From the NCBI GenBank assembly GCA_003214815.1, contig QCLE01000013.1, forward strand, positions 1-55,981: a stretch of 55,981 bases of DNA, given 5' to 3'. The notes under the pieces are model-generated. The model was not told the DNA's origin. It saw nothing but the letters and a program-made list of their open reading frames with translations, and searched no databases. Below are positions 18,176 through 27,300 of the stretch, in pieces. The position numbers and the translations under genes are program-made. This DNA comes from Prochlorococcus sp. AG-412-J13. Its GTDB lineage: Bacteria; Cyanobacteriota; Cyanobacteriia; PCC-6307; Cyanobiaceae. Each line of letters begins with the position of its first letter. Within the stretch, counting starts at the first letter, position 1.

Positions 18176-18328
18176 ATGAATATTTTTATATCTTTCCAAC
18201 TAGGTGAAGTGGAAGTTTCAAATCTTACTATATTGGTATTAGCGTTTTTTTCTTCTTTTACATTCATAGCTGTAGGCATAAGTTCATATAAACTATACAA
18301 ATCCCTTATAAATGAAGACGATAAGTAA
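18176..18328 (+). CDS. Single-helix membrane mini-protein, 50 aa
   Basis: ATG-to-TAA frame. An N-terminal acidic segment (GEVEVSNLT) is followed by a transmembrane helix (ILVLAFFSSFTFIAVGIS, residues about 20-37) and a charged tail ending INEDDK. It has thylakoid-subunit-like size and topology but is not a subunit I can name. Its stop codon abuts the 3' end of the convergent tRNA-Pro gene, leaving no intergenic base. Confidence 0.6.
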   Translation: MNIFISFQLGEVEVSNLTILVLAFFSSFTFIAVGISSYKLYKSLINEDDK

Positions 18329-18402
18329 TCGGAACGGCGGGATTTGAACCCACGACCCCCACTACCCCAAAGTGGTGCGCTACCAAACTGCGCTACGCCC
18401 CG
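18329..18402 (-). tRNA. tRNA-Pro (TGG anticodon)
   Basis: The minus strand folds as a full cloverleaf. The acceptor arms CGGGGCG and CGTTCCG pair over 7 bp with two G-T pairs. There is a D arm with GCGC pairs, the anticodon arm CCACTTTGGGGTAGTGG places TGG in the loop, and the T loop contains GGTTCAAATCC. The discriminator is A and CCA is not encoded, so it must be added after transcription, as is usual in cyanobacteria. It reads the CCN proline codons. Confidence 0.95.
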
Positions 18403-18429
18403 TGTCTTTACTATAAAGATAAGATTGAT

Positions 18430-19158
18430 TTAAATGTTATTATTTATTGGATTGTTATCAGATATCAATACACACTTATCTACTTCCCAATTAAAGTTTT
18501 CCCATATATGGTCTTTTAATTTGTAGTTGCTTCCAGTAAAAACTCCTAACTTAACTTTTGTAGGAGACGCAGAACAATATTGTCTGCTTCCAGCTGATGC
18601 AAGATATTGTTGATGGTATTGTTCTGCATAAAAATATGCATCAATCATTTTTATTTCCGTTTCAATTAAACCAAGATTTTTTTTGTTTAGTTCTTTTTGA
18701 TATTGATCCTTACTAGCTAATATTGTTTTAGAATTATTTTCATTTGTGTAATATATTGCTGATCTATATTGAGTTCCCATATCATTACCTTGCCTGTTTT
18801 TTTGAGTAGGGTCATGACATTCCCAAAACATTTTTAATAAATCACTTATATCAATTTCTCTTTTATCCCATATAACTCTTACAACTTCTGAATGACCAGT
18901 TAAGCCGGAACAAACTTCATTATAAGTTGGATTGCTTTTTTCACCACCAGCATAACCTACAGAAGTTGTAACAACTCCAGGAAGTTTCCAAAAACATTTT
19001 TCGGCTCCCCAGAAACAACCACATCCAAAAATTATTTCATCTTCTTGGATATTAGGATCTTTTTTAATATCTGTTTTTAATATTCTATGTAATGAATAAG
19101 AATCATTAGTTAAATTTACCTCCTCATTGAGCATAATGTTTTTCAGGAATTTAAACAT
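18430..19158 (-). CDS. msrA: Peptide methionine sulfoxide reductase MsrA
   Basis: Repairs methionine-S-sulfoxide, protecting proteins from photo-oxidative damage. It is 242 aa, with the catalytic motif CFWGAE beginning at Cys48 (also Cys46 two residues earlier). GYAGGEKSNPTYNEVCSG, then the GHSEVV and FWECHDPTQ motifs, are typical. A C-terminal Cys in SRQYC likely resolves the disulfide. The roughly 40 residues before the domain and 30 after are longer than the minimal enzyme but common in picocyanobacteria. Confidence 0.94.
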   Translation of the reverse strand: MFKFLKNIMLNEEVNLTNDSYSLHRILKTDIKKDPNIQEDEIIFGCGCFWGAEKCFWKLPGVVTTSVGYAGGEKSNPTYNEVCSGLTGHSEVVRVIWDKREIDISDLLKMFWECHDPTQKNRQGNDMGTQYRSAIYYTNENNSKTILASKDQYQKELNKKNLGLIETEIKMIDAYFYAEQYHQQYLASAGSRQYCSASPTKVKLGVFTGSNYKLKDHIWENFNWEVDKCVLISDNNPINNNI

Positions 19159-19196
19159 AATTTAAATTTCTTAATTATAAGTAAAAAAATTTACTT

Positions 19197-20942
19197 TTAG
19201 CTTTTAACAATTCTGATAGCTAGTTCTCTTTCCCAAAGTTGTTTATATAGTCCATTCTCTTTTACTAAATCTTTATGGCTCCCTTCTTGTACTATTTTGC
19301 CTTTATCCATTACTAAAACCCTATCACAGGTTGCTGCAACAGAAAGTTGGTGACTAATCATTATGATTGTTTTATTATTTCTATCGCTCATTTCATCGAT
19401 TATTTTTGCTGCTGTTTTATTATCTACGCTTGCTAAAGCATCATCAAGAACAACAATAGGAGAATTAACAAGTAGTGCTCTTCCTAGTGCAGTTCTTTGC
19501 CTTTGTCCACCACTTAATGTAATACCTCTTTCACCAACAATAGTTTTAAACCTTTGTGGAAAACTATTGATATCATCAATTAATCCAGCTTTTGTAGCGC
19601 TTTCTTTAACTAAATATTTAGAAGCTTTGGGTTCTCCAAAACTTAGGTTTTCTGAGATTGTAGAAGTAAATAAGAATGCTTCTTGAGGAACGATTGAAAT
19701 ATTTTTTCTAAGATCACTTAATTTTAAAGTTTTAACATCAATTTCATCTAAAAATAATTGATTGTCTGGAATTTCAATAGTCCGTCCTAGAGACTTCGCT
19801 AGTGTTGTCTTGCCACAACCTACTGGGCCAACTATAGCAATAAGCTCTCCAGGATAAATTTTAAAATTGAGACAATTTAATGAATTAAATTTTGATCCTG
19901 GATACTTTATTGTTAAATTTTTTGCTTCTAAGAATCCTTTAACCTTTCTTTTTAAAAATTTAGTCTCTGCTCTATCTACAATATTTGGATTGTTCTGAAA
20001 GATTTCTTCCACACGATCTAAACTTACTTGACCGAGTTGAAAAGTATTTAAGGTAAAACCTAATAAAGCTGTAGGGAAGACAAGTCTTTCTACGTAAAGA
20101 ATTAAAGCAACTAAACCACCTATCGAAATAAATCCACTCTCTAGTTGAAAAGTCCCTAATGATAATAAAATCAATAATGAAATTGAAGAAATACCTTGCA
20201 ACAATGGGAATAGGGTACTTGCTGTTCTTGCTAATTTTATAGCTGAATTTCGATAGGCATTGTTGTATAAGTTAAATTCTTTTATCTCAGCATTCTCTTG
20301 GGCATAAATTTTAATTGCGCTTATGCCAGAAAGATCTTCCTGTATTAGATCACTAAGTTTTGATAATGATTCTTGTTGAGCTTTTCTTTGATTAACCATT
20401 CTGCCACCAAATAGACTTACAATTCCAAGGATTAATGGAAATATCATTAAAGCTGATATTGTTAGTGTTTTATTAATCGAAAACATTGAAGGAATAGTGA
20501 ATGAATAAGCTAAGACAATGTTGCACAAGCTTAAAACAGTGAAGCCTAAAAGTCTTCTTATGTTTTCAACATCGCTTGTAGCTCTACTAATAATGTCTCC
20601 ACTACCTTTTTTTTGGATCCATTCTGGATCTTGAATAAGTAAATGGTCAAAAAGTTTTTGACGAAGATTTACCTCTACTTTTCTACCTATGCCAAAGACA
20701 ATCTGTCTTGAAAATAATCTTATTAAACCCATACAAGTTGCTAAAAATATTAACCACAAAGATTTAGAAATAATAAAATCTGAAGAAAATCCAGTTTGTA
20801 ATTGATCAATTATATTTTTTACTTCTAAGGGTATTACCACACTCAATATATTTACTACCAATAGAGCTAAAGCTCCATATAAGAATTCTTTTTTATATGG
20901 TCTTAGGTATTTAGATATAACTTTTATCTTTAAATTTTTCAT
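19197..20942 (-). CDS. Half-size ABC exporter (ABCB/MsbA-like)
   Basis: 581 aa with six N-terminal helices (residues about 15-300) fused to a nucleotide-binding domain. It has Walker A GPVGCGKTT, Q-loop, signature LSGGQRQR, Walker B IVVLD and H-loop ISHQ. The residue after Walker B is Asp501, not the usual catalytic Glu (LDDALASVD), as in the weak ATPase half of some heterodimeric exporters, but no partner gene is nearby. The substrate is not predictable; lipid or drug export are the family norms. Confidence 0.9.
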   Translation of the reverse strand: MKNLKIKVISKYLRPYKKEFLYGALALLVVNILSVVIPLEVKNIIDQLQTGFSSDFIISKSLWLIFLATCMGLIRLFSRQIVFGIGRKVEVNLRQKLFDHLLIQDPEWIQKKGSGDIISRATSDVENIRRLLGFTVLSLCNIVLAYSFTIPSMFSINKTLTISALMIFPLILGIVSLFGGRMVNQRKAQQESLSKLSDLIQEDLSGISAIKIYAQENAEIKEFNLYNNAYRNSAIKLARTASTLFPLLQGISSISLLILLSLGTFQLESGFISIGGLVALILYVERLVFPTALLGFTLNTFQLGQVSLDRVEEIFQNNPNIVDRAETKFLKRKVKGFLEAKNLTIKYPGSKFNSLNCLNFKIYPGELIAIVGPVGCGKTTLAKSLGRTIEIPDNQLFLDEIDVKTLKLSDLRKNISIVPQEAFLFTSTISENLSFGEPKASKYLVKESATKAGLIDDINSFPQRFKTIVGERGITLSGGQRQRTALGRALLVNSPIVVLDDALASVDNKTAAKIIDEMSDRNNKTIIMISHQLSVAATCDRVLVMDKGKIVQEGSHKDLVKENGLYKQLWERELAIRIVKS

Positions 20943-21022
20943 TTTATTTTGCCAATATGATTAAGATAATGTTTCATTTTTAAATATGTGAGCTAATTTT
21001 ATAAATGATTTAGTATTTATTT

Positions 21023-21319
21023 ATGGGTAACGAACAAACTCATCCATTACATGCAACCGACAAATATATTATAGATTCCCTTATCACAAAAAAAACACCA
21101 GAAGATCTTGATTATATAAATTTAGCTAGATTAATAAATCGTTATATCAATTTCCCTGGAGAAATTGAAATTAAAAATGATATTGAAAAAATTTTAAAAT
21201 TTTGGAAAATCACTAAAAATGAACTTTTTTTAAAAACAAAAAATATTTGGTCAAAAAACTTCAGGCCTTCTAATACAAATAAAGATTTAGTTGGCTCAGG
21301 TTTTGATACCTCAAATTGA
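21023..21319 (+). CDS. DUF3288-family cyanobacterial protein, 98 aa
   Basis: Soluble protein starting GNEQTHPLHATDKYIIDSL, followed by INLARLINRYINFPGEIEIKND, a pattern I associate with DUF3288, a cyanobacterial family of unknown function. It is divergent from the ABC exporter by 80 nt and leads the long plus-strand run that continues with trpD 32 nt later. No catalytic motif is visible. Confidence 0.72.
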   Translation: MGNEQTHPLHATDKYIIDSLITKKTPEDLDYINLARLINRYINFPGEIEIKNDIEKILKFWKITKNELFLKTKNIWSKNFRPSNTNKDLVGSGFDTSN

Positions 21320-21351
21320 ATTTTTCTGCATAATTTTTCTTCAATAAATAA

Positions 21352-22386
21352 ATGTTTTCTAATCTATCAAACGCTGAAATCCTAAATAATTTGTTAGAGG
21401 GAATTAATCTTGATGATTTAACTGCTAGATCTTTAATGCAAAGATGGCTTAATGATGAAATTTCAGATGTTGAAACAGGAGCTTTTTTGAGTGCTTTGAG
21501 AGCTAAAAGCTCTACAGGAGTTGAACTAAGTTCTATGGCTGAGGAACTCTTAAATGTTTGCGAATTGCCAGTAGCAAGACCAAATTTGTATTTGGTAGAT
21601 ACTTGTGGAACAGGAGGGGATGGAGCTAATACATTTAATATTTCAACTGCAGTAGCATTTGTAGCTGCATCTTGTGGGGTAAAAATTGCAAAACACGGAA
21701 ATAAAAGTGCTAGTGGAAAAGTCGGATCTGCTGATGTGTTGTTGAATCTTGGTTTGAATTTAAATTGTTCATTAGAAAAAGTAATCACAGCAGTAAGTGA
21801 AATTGGAATAACTTTTTTGTTCGCACCTGTTTGGCATAAATCTTTAATAAAACTTGCTCCATTAAGAAAGACCCTTGGAATAAGGACAATATTTAATCAA
21901 CTTGGACCATTGGTAAATCCTTTAAGACCCAATGCGCAAGTTTTGGGTGTTGCTTCTGAGGATCTTTTAAAACCTATGGGAAGTGCGCTTTTAAAAATGG
22001 GTATGAATAGAGCAATAGTCGTTCATGGTTTTGGTGGCCTTGATGAAGCTTCGCTTCAAGGAGAAAATAAATTAGTGTTTGTTGAAAATGGTGAATTACG
22101 ATTTTCAGAAATAAATTTTTCAGATTTTAACCATGAAAATATTGCCAACGAAAAGCTTGTGGTTTCTGATCTTGAGTCTAACGAGGAAATATTAAAGTCT
22201 GTTTTAAATGGTTCTGGACAAAAGTCTCATATTTATGTTGTTGCGTTGAATACTGCCTTAGTGCTTTGGGCAGCAGGAATTGAGAATGATATAAATGAAG
22301 GCTTTACTAAAGCTTTATTTTCGATTAATCAAGGAGATCCTTGGAAAAAGTTTTTACTCTTAAAAAATTATTTATCCGCAAATTAA
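21352..22386 (+). CDS. trpD: Anthranilate phosphoribosyltransferase TrpD
   Basis: Second step of tryptophan synthesis, joining anthranilate and PRPP. 344 aa, normal length. The PRPP-binding motif [17 protein letters not shown] is at about residues 83-99, followed by [17 protein letters not shown] and [19 protein letters not shown]. All hallmark residues are present. The next gene (carA) starts 14 nt after its stop. Confidence 0.96.
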   Translation: MFSNLSNAEILNNLLEGINLDDLTARSLMQRWLNDEISDVETGAFLSALRAKSSTGVELSSMAEELLNVCELPVARPNLYLVDTCGTGGDGANTFNISTAVAFVAASCGVKIAKHGNKSASGKVGSADVLLNLGLNLNCSLEKVITAVSEIGITFLFAPVWHKSLIKLAPLRKTLGIRTIFNQLGPLVNPLRPNAQVLGVASEDLLKPMGSALLKMGMNRAIVVHGFGGLDEASLQGENKLVFVENGELRFSEINFSDFNHENIANEKLVVSDLESNEEILKSVLNGSGQKSHIYVVALNTALVLWAAGIENDINEGFTKALFSINQGDPWKKFLLLKNYLSAN

Positions 22387-22400
22387 TTAATTTCAAATTG

Positions 22401-23540
22401 ATGATTAATCCATATAAGAAAAACGCAAAATTAGTTTTAAGAAATGGAATTGTATTCCCAGGATTCTTTTTTGGTGCTTCTGGTACAGCCATTGGTGAAA
22501 TAGTTTTTAATACTGGAATGACCGGATATCAAGAAGTTATTACTGATCCAAGTTATTATGGACAGATATTAACATTCACTTATCCAGAGATTGGAAATAC
22601 AGGTATTAATTTTGAGGATTCAGAATCTAATATTAATGTTAAAGGGATAATTGTTAGAAATTTTTCATCTAATAACAGCAATTGGAGATCTAAAAAGAAT
22701 TTTAATCAATGGTTAGTTGAGAAAAACATCATAGGTCTTTATGGAATTGATACAAGGGCTCTTGTTAAAATTTTAAGATCTAGTGGCGCGATGAATGGAG
22801 TTATTACTTCTCTAGATAAAACTAATGAAAGTTGTTTAAAGATAATTCATGATACACCTAAGATGGAGGGATTAAATTTATCAAAATTAGTTTCAACAAA
22901 GCATCAATATTTATGGAAAAGTCATACACAAACAAGTTTTGATTTAAGAAAAATATATGATGAATCGTCAAAAAAATTAAAAATAGTTGCAATTGATTTT
23001 GGAATTAAAAATTCAATTCTAAAGAGACTTGTATCTCATGGTTGTGAAGTTTTGGTTTTGCCTTCTCGATCTTCTCTAAAAGATGTTCTATCTAACAAGC
23101 CGGATGGTATATTTTTCTCAAATGGTCCAGGCGATCCTTCTTCTGTTTCTGAAGGTATAGAATTAGCAAAATCACTTATTGAATATGGTGAAATACCTAT
23201 GTTTGGTATTTGTCTTGGCCACCAAATATTTGGATTAGCATTAGGAGGCTCAACTTATAAATTGCCATTTGGACATCGTGGTTTAAATCATCCATGTGGT
23301 GAAAATAATAAAATTGAGATAACTAGTCAGAATCATGGTTTTGCTATTGATCCTAATTCTCTCTCAAAGGACATAGTTAGAGTAACCCACTACAACCTTA
23401 ACGATAATACTTTGGCTGGCTTAGAAGTTAATAATAAGCCAATATTTAGTGTGCAGTATCATCCAGAAGCAGGACCTGGCCCGCATGATTCAGATTATTT
23501 ATTTAAAAAATTTGTTTCTCTAATGTTAGAAAGATGTTGA
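22401..23540 (+). CDS. carA: Carbamoyl-phosphate synthase small subunit CarA
   Basis: Glutamine amidotransferase subunit supplying ammonia for arginine and pyrimidine synthesis. 379 aa from ATG 22401. The N-terminal domain begins AKLVLRNGIVFPGFFFG; the GATase triad is Cys271 (GICLGHQ), His354 and Glu356 (YHPEAGPGPHD). The frame extends upstream to 22341 inside trpD, but those residues do not fit the family. carB is not in this window. Confidence 0.96.
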   Translation: MINPYKKNAKLVLRNGIVFPGFFFGASGTAIGEIVFNTGMTGYQEVITDPSYYGQILTFTYPEIGNTGINFEDSESNINVKGIIVRNFSSNNSNWRSKKNFNQWLVEKNIIGLYGIDTRALVKILRSSGAMNGVITSLDKTNESCLKIIHDTPKMEGLNLSKLVSTKHQYLWKSHTQTSFDLRKIYDESSKKLKIVAIDFGIKNSILKRLVSHGCEVLVLPSRSSLKDVLSNKPDGIFFSNGPGDPSSVSEGIELAKSLIEYGEIPMFGICLGHQIFGLALGGSTYKLPFGHRGLNHPCGENNKIEITSQNHGFAIDPNSLSKDIVRVTHYNLNDNTLAGLEVNNKPIFSVQYHPEAGPGPHDSDYLFKKFVSLMLERC

Positions 23541-23604
23541 CATATTGTTTTCTTTTGATTTGATAATTACATTTGATACATTAATTTTTTGGAGGTATTA
23601 GATC

Positions 23605-23967
23605 ATAGAAGATTTCCAGAAGCTAACGGTTTCTTTAAGAGGAAACCTTGAGGTTAAAACAAACATTATTATTTTTACTTTTAAAGGTCAACTTGATGCT
23701 TTCTCAGAAAAACAATTTAAGACTTTTGTTACTAGTAACTTAAAAAATGAGCTTCCATTCGTTATTGATCTTACAAAAATAGATTTTTTAGATTCCTCGG
23801 GTCTTGGAGCTCTTGTTCAGACTGCTAAAGAATGCAAAAAGTCGAAACTTGCTTTCTCTGTTGTTGGCAATTCGAGAGTGGCCCAAACAATTAAACTTGT
23901 TCGCTTAGGGGATTTTCTTAACTTGAAGTCAAGTCTTGAAGATGGATTAAATTATTTAAGAAATTGA
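23605..23967 (+). CDS. STAS-domain (anti-anti-sigma-like) protein with non-standard start
   Basis: The frame is closed upstream by TAG at 23599-23601 and has no ATG, GTG or early TTG, so translation must begin at ATC 23602 or ATA 23605. A strong Shine-Dalgarno GGAGG at 23591-23595 sits at the right distance. The 120-residue product is a STAS domain like SpoIIAA. It has TFKGQLDAFSE near residue 25, VIDLTKIDFLDSSGLGALV at 53-71 with the phosphorylatable Ser64, and VVGNSRVAQTIKLV near 86-99. It probably works in a partner switch with an anti-sigma kinase. Its stop overlaps the start of the next gene. Confidence 0.8.
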   Translation: MEDFQKLTVSLRGNLEVKTNIIIFTFKGQLDAFSEKQFKTFVTSNLKNELPFVIDLTKIDFLDSSGLGALVQTAKECKKSKLAFSVVGNSRVAQTIKLVRLGDFLNLKSSLEDGLNYLRN

Positions 23968-24362
23968 ATTATTGGATTCAAAACTTGGTTCCATATGGAT
24001 CTCCCGAGGATATAGGTGTTATTCAACTCGCGTGGCTTGGAGATTCGGTATGGGAGCTTCACCAAAGACTAAGGCATGTTCATTTCCCTTTAAAATCTAA
24101 AGACCTCCATTTATCTGTAGTAAACGAAGTAAAAGCAAAATCTCAGTCAAATTCATTAAGTCAAATTGAACATTTATTAAATTCAAATGAAATAGATCTA
24201 ATTAGGCGTGCTAGAAATAAAACAAAGAGATATCCAAAATCATCAGACCCTACTATATACTCTAGAGCAACTGGTTTTGAAACTCTCATTGGCTGGCTAT
24301 TTTTAAAAGATCCTCAAAGATTATCAAAACTTTTTGAATATTTAGAATTAAAAATAAATTGA
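23964..24362 (+). CDS. Mini-ribonuclease III
   Basis: Mini-RNase III (MrnC type), 132 aa: an RNase III catalytic domain without the double-stranded RNA-binding domain, matures 23S rRNA in relatives. The signature region is IQLAWLGDSVWELHQRLR at about residues 19-36, with the catalytic Asp-x-x-x-Glu, then the second acidic region near FETLIGWLFL. The start is TTG, overlapping the STAS stop. It is followed 4 nt later by an rRNA methyltransferase gene, a fitting partner. Confidence 0.88.
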   Translation: MNYWIQNLVPYGSPEDIGVIQLAWLGDSVWELHQRLRHVHFPLKSKDLHLSVVNEVKAKSQSNSLSQIEHLLNSNEIDLIRRARNKTKRYPKSSDPTIYSRATGFETLIGWLFLKDPQRLSKLFEYLELKIN

Positions 24363-24366
24363 AACT

Positions 24367-25374
24367 ATGAAAAACTCCTCTAAAAAAAAGTTTCCCAAAA
24401 AAAATAATAAAGATTACCAAAAAAATTCAGATTTTAGTTATTACTCAAAAAACACAAAGCGTTCAGAAAAAAATGAAAGATTTTTGAACTATTCCGCTAA
24501 AAATAAGAATGTTGAAAATTTAAATAAAAATGATAAAAATAATACTTTTTCATCTTTAAAAAGAAGAAAGCCAATATTTAAATCTAATCAAGAATTTCCT
24601 AATAAAAATCCTGATATTCATCAAGAGTTTTCTAACAAGAGGAATTTTGATGATTGGATATGGGGTAAACATTCGGTTTATGAGGCTCTTATTAGTGATA
24701 GTGCAATTAATAGGATTTGGTGTACTTCGGAAATCTTTTCTTCAGACAAATTCTATATTTTGCTTAAGGACCTTAAATCAAAAGGAGTCCTCATTGAAGA
24801 AGTTTCTTGGAACAGGCTTTCGCAATTGACTTATGGTGCTTCTCATCAAGGTGTCGCATTACAATTAGCATGCTCTAAAACAATATCCCTAGAACAATTA
24901 ATCGATTTTTCTAAACACAACTGTGCAAATCCAATAATTCTTGCATTGGACGGTATAACTGATCCACATAATGTTGGTGCGATAATAAGATCAGCGGAAG
25001 CATTTGATTGCAAGGGCATTATCATTCCTCAGAGAAGATCTGCTGGATTGACGGGAACAGTTGCCAAGGTAGCTGCAGGAGCCTTAGAACACTTGCAAGT
25101 AAGTAGAGTTGTTAATTTAAATAGAGCACTTGAGGAGCTTAAGAAAAATGGTTTTCTTGTTGTTGGTTTATCTGGAGATAGTCAATTATCTATCTCAAAT
25201 TTTCTAGAAAAAGCACCCTTGGTTGTTATCGTCGGTGCTGAAGATAAAGGTATTTCTTTGCTTACTCAAAAAAAATGCGATTTTTTATTAAGCATTCCTC
25301 TTAAAGGTAAGACTTCAAGTTTAAATGCCTCTGTGGCGGCGGCCATATCACTCTTTTACTTGACAAGTAAATAA
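24367..25374 (+). CDS. rlmB: 23S rRNA 2'-O-methyltransferase, TrmH/RlmB type
   Basis: SPOUT-class ribose methyltransferase, 335 aa. The first ~90 residues are a Lys/Asn/Ser-rich, probably disordered extension. Then comes a substrate-binding domain (DWIWGKHSVYEAL) and the catalytic domain with LDGITDPHNVGAIIRSAEAF, IVGAEDKGIS and IPLKGKTSSLNASVAAA, which form the knot and SAM pocket. It likely modifies G2251-equivalent in 23S rRNA, but the precise target is inferred. It is coupled to the Mini-RNase III gene. Confidence 0.9.
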   Translation: MKNSSKKKFPKKNNKDYQKNSDFSYYSKNTKRSEKNERFLNYSAKNKNVENLNKNDKNNTFSSLKRRKPIFKSNQEFPNKNPDIHQEFSNKRNFDDWIWGKHSVYEALISDSAINRIWCTSEIFSSDKFYILLKDLKSKGVLIEEVSWNRLSQLTYGASHQGVALQLACSKTISLEQLIDFSKHNCANPIILALDGITDPHNVGAIIRSAEAFDCKGIIIPQRRSAGLTGTVAKVAAGALEHLQVSRVVNLNRALEELKKNGFLVVGLSGDSQLSISNFLEKAPLVVIVGAEDKGISLLTQKKCDFLLSIPLKGKTSSLNASVAAAISLFYLTSK

Positions 25375-25456
25375 TTTTATTTTCTAATAATCACTGTTAT
25401 TAAAGACCTCTAAAATGTTGTTGTTTCAATACATTTATATGATTAATAAAAATTTA

Positions 25457-25484
25457 TTGAATTTTCACTACAAAATTGTATAGA
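25457..25484 (+). promoter_or_regulatory. Possible promoter before DUF1816 gene
   Basis: TTGAAT (25457-25462) and TATAGA (25479-25484) are spaced by 16 nt, close to sigma-70 -35 and -10 boxes. The predicted start of transcription would fall only about 10 nt before the TTG start at 25501, with no Shine-Dalgarno, so either the message is nearly leaderless or the true promoter or start is elsewhere. Pattern match only. Confidence 0.3.
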
Positions 25485-25500
25485 ATTTAACAAGAATTGA

Positions 25501-25737
25501 TTGCCTTGTAGGCCAATAAAATTGATTAGAAACTTTGGAAACAAACTCGGATTAGCCTGGTGGGCTAAAATTGAAACAAATCAACCTAGTGGTACTTACT
25601 GGTTCGGACCATTTATTACTAAACGTAGTTTAAAAGAAAATATGTCTTATTTTATTAAAGATCTTTCTGATGAAGGTTCTCAAAATATTAAACATAGTTT
25701 GGTTCGCTGCAACAAAGAAGAACCACTAACTGTTTGA
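25501..25737 (+). CDS. DUF1816-family protein, 78 aa
   Basis: Matches the DUF1816 pattern: LGLAWWAKIETNQPSGTYWFGPF near residues 17-39, then YFIKDLSDEGSQNI. The family is found across cyanobacteria, some members near phycobilisome-linker-like proteins; a role here is unknown because this lineage lacks standard phycobilisomes. TTG at 25501 is the first possible start after the in-frame stop at 25498-25500; TTG 25522 is an alternative. It is followed 30 nt later by gatA. Confidence 0.7.
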   Translation: MPCRPIKLIRNFGNKLGLAWWAKIETNQPSGTYWFGPFITKRSLKENMSYFIKDLSDEGSQNIKHSLVRCNKEEPLTV

Positions 25738-25767
25738 TAACTTTAATTTTTAAAAATAAATTAAGAA

Positions 25768-27216
25768 ATGAATTTTAATTCTTTAAGAAAAGAAATTATT
25801 AACAATAATGCTTCAGTTAAAGAATTAGTTAATGATATTTTTTCCAAAATCGATTATAAAGATCCTGAAATTAACTCATTTATCCGTACTACAAAAGATA
25901 AGGCATTCTCGCAAGCAGAGAAAATAGACAAATTAATTCAAAATAAGGAAAAACTACCTCCTCTTTCTGGGATGCCAATAGCAATAAAGGATAATATTTG
26001 CACCAAAGGAGTTGTAACCACTTGTGCAAGTAAAATGCTCAAAAGCTTTGTTTCACCTTATGAATCCACAGCTTCAAGTAAATTATGGTCTTCAGGGGGA
26101 ATTTTTTTAGGAAAAACAAATTTAGATGAATTTGCAATGGGAAGTTCAACGGAAACCTCTGTATTTGGTGTCACTTCAAATCCTTGGGATTTTAATAGAG
26201 TGCCAGGAGGAAGTTCAGGAGGTAGTGCTGCTTCTGTTGCCGCTGGGTTTTGTGCGGCTGCTTTAGGTTCTGACACAGGAGGATCAATAAGACAACCAGC
26301 TTCTTTTTGTGGAGTTGTAGGTCTTAAACCTACTTATGGCAGAGTTAGCAGGTGGGGACTGGTAGCATTTGCTAGCTCTCTTGATCAAATTGGCCCAATT
26401 ACCAATACTGTCTCAGATGCTGCTGAAATACTTTATTCAATATCTGGTAAAGACCACTTTGACTCAACATGTCTTGATAAACCAGTGCCAAATTATTTGA
26501 CTGATTTAAATAAATCTATAAAGGGTTTAAAAATTGGAATTATTAAAGAATGTTTTGAACACCCAGGCCTTAATTCAGAAGTTAAGGAATCTGTTCTTTC
26601 TGGAGTTGATAGATTCAAAACTTTAGGAGCTGAAATTATAGAAGTTGAATGTCCTAGATTTATCGATGGAATTGCGACATATTATGTCATCGCACCATCT
26701 GAAGCTTCTGCAAATTTAGCTAGATATGATGGTGTTAAATATGGCTACAGATCGAATGAAGGTTCAAATCTTATTGATATGACTTCCAAAAGTAGAGCTG
26801 AAGGTTTTGGAGATGAAGTACAAAGAAGAATCTTGATAGGAACTTATGCTTTGTCAGCTGGATACAGTGATGCTTATTACAAGAAGGCACAAAAAGTCAG
26901 GACACTTATAAGAAAAGATTTTGATAATGCTTTTAAGAAAGTAAATGTTTTATTAACTCCAACTTGCCCAACCACCGCTTTTTTGAAGGGTGATTTTGTC
27001 AATGATCCACTTTCAATGTATTTGTCTGATCTATTAACTGTTCCTGTTAATTTAGCAGGCCTCCCAGCAATCAGTATTCCTTGTGGTTTTGATAGTAAAG
27101 GATTACCTATAGGATTGCAATTAATAGGTAATGTATTAGATGAGGCTAGAATATTGAACGCCGCAAATATTTTTGAAATTGATGCTCAGGTAATTAAGAA
27201 TAGACCTTTATTCTAA
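25768..27216 (+). CDS. gatA: Asp/Glu-tRNA amidotransferase subunit A (GatA)
   Basis: Amidase subunit of GatCAB, which converts Glu-tRNA-Gln (and possibly Asp-tRNA-Asn) to the amide. It is 482 aa. The Ser-cisSer-Lys triad is intact: Lys74 (AIKDN), Ser149 (GGSSGGS) and Ser173 (DTGGSIRQP), with the same spacing as in characterised GatA. Ends normally. The other subunits are not in the window. Confidence 0.96.
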   Translation: MNFNSLRKEIINNNASVKELVNDIFSKIDYKDPEINSFIRTTKDKAFSQAEKIDKLIQNKEKLPPLSGMPIAIKDNICTKGVVTTCASKMLKSFVSPYESTASSKLWSSGGIFLGKTNLDEFAMGSSTETSVFGVTSNPWDFNRVPGGSSGGSAASVAAGFCAAALGSDTGGSIRQPASFCGVVGLKPTYGRVSRWGLVAFASSLDQIGPITNTVSDAAEILYSISGKDHFDSTCLDKPVPNYLTDLNKSIKGLKIGIIKECFEHPGLNSEVKESVLSGVDRFKTLGAEIIEVECPRFIDGIATYYVIAPSEASANLARYDGVKYGYRSNEGSNLIDMTSKSRAEGFGDEVQRRILIGTYALSAGYSDAYYKKAQKVRTLIRKDFDNAFKKVNVLLTPTCPTTAFLKGDFVNDPLSMYLSDLLTVPVNLAGLPAISIPCGFDSKGLPIGLQLIGNVLDEARILNAANIFEIDAQVIKNRPLF

Positions 27217-27300
27217 ATTTGTATTAATAATTAATTTGTAATCACAAAGTATAGATCTTTTAGAAATTTTCTCTATCTTATATATATAAATTATTTGAAT

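Noticed and set aside
21270-21788. 172-codon minus-strand frame opposite trpD
   Set aside because: It is the reverse of the strongly conserved TrpD coding sequence and has no protein-like motif.
22341-22400. Upstream extension of carA to ATG 22341
   Set aside because: The added 20 residues lie inside trpD and do not resemble any CarA N-terminus.
27295-27300. TTG start for dnaE two codons upstream
   Set aside because: The ATG at 27301 gives the conserved DnaE N-terminus and is a better start codon.
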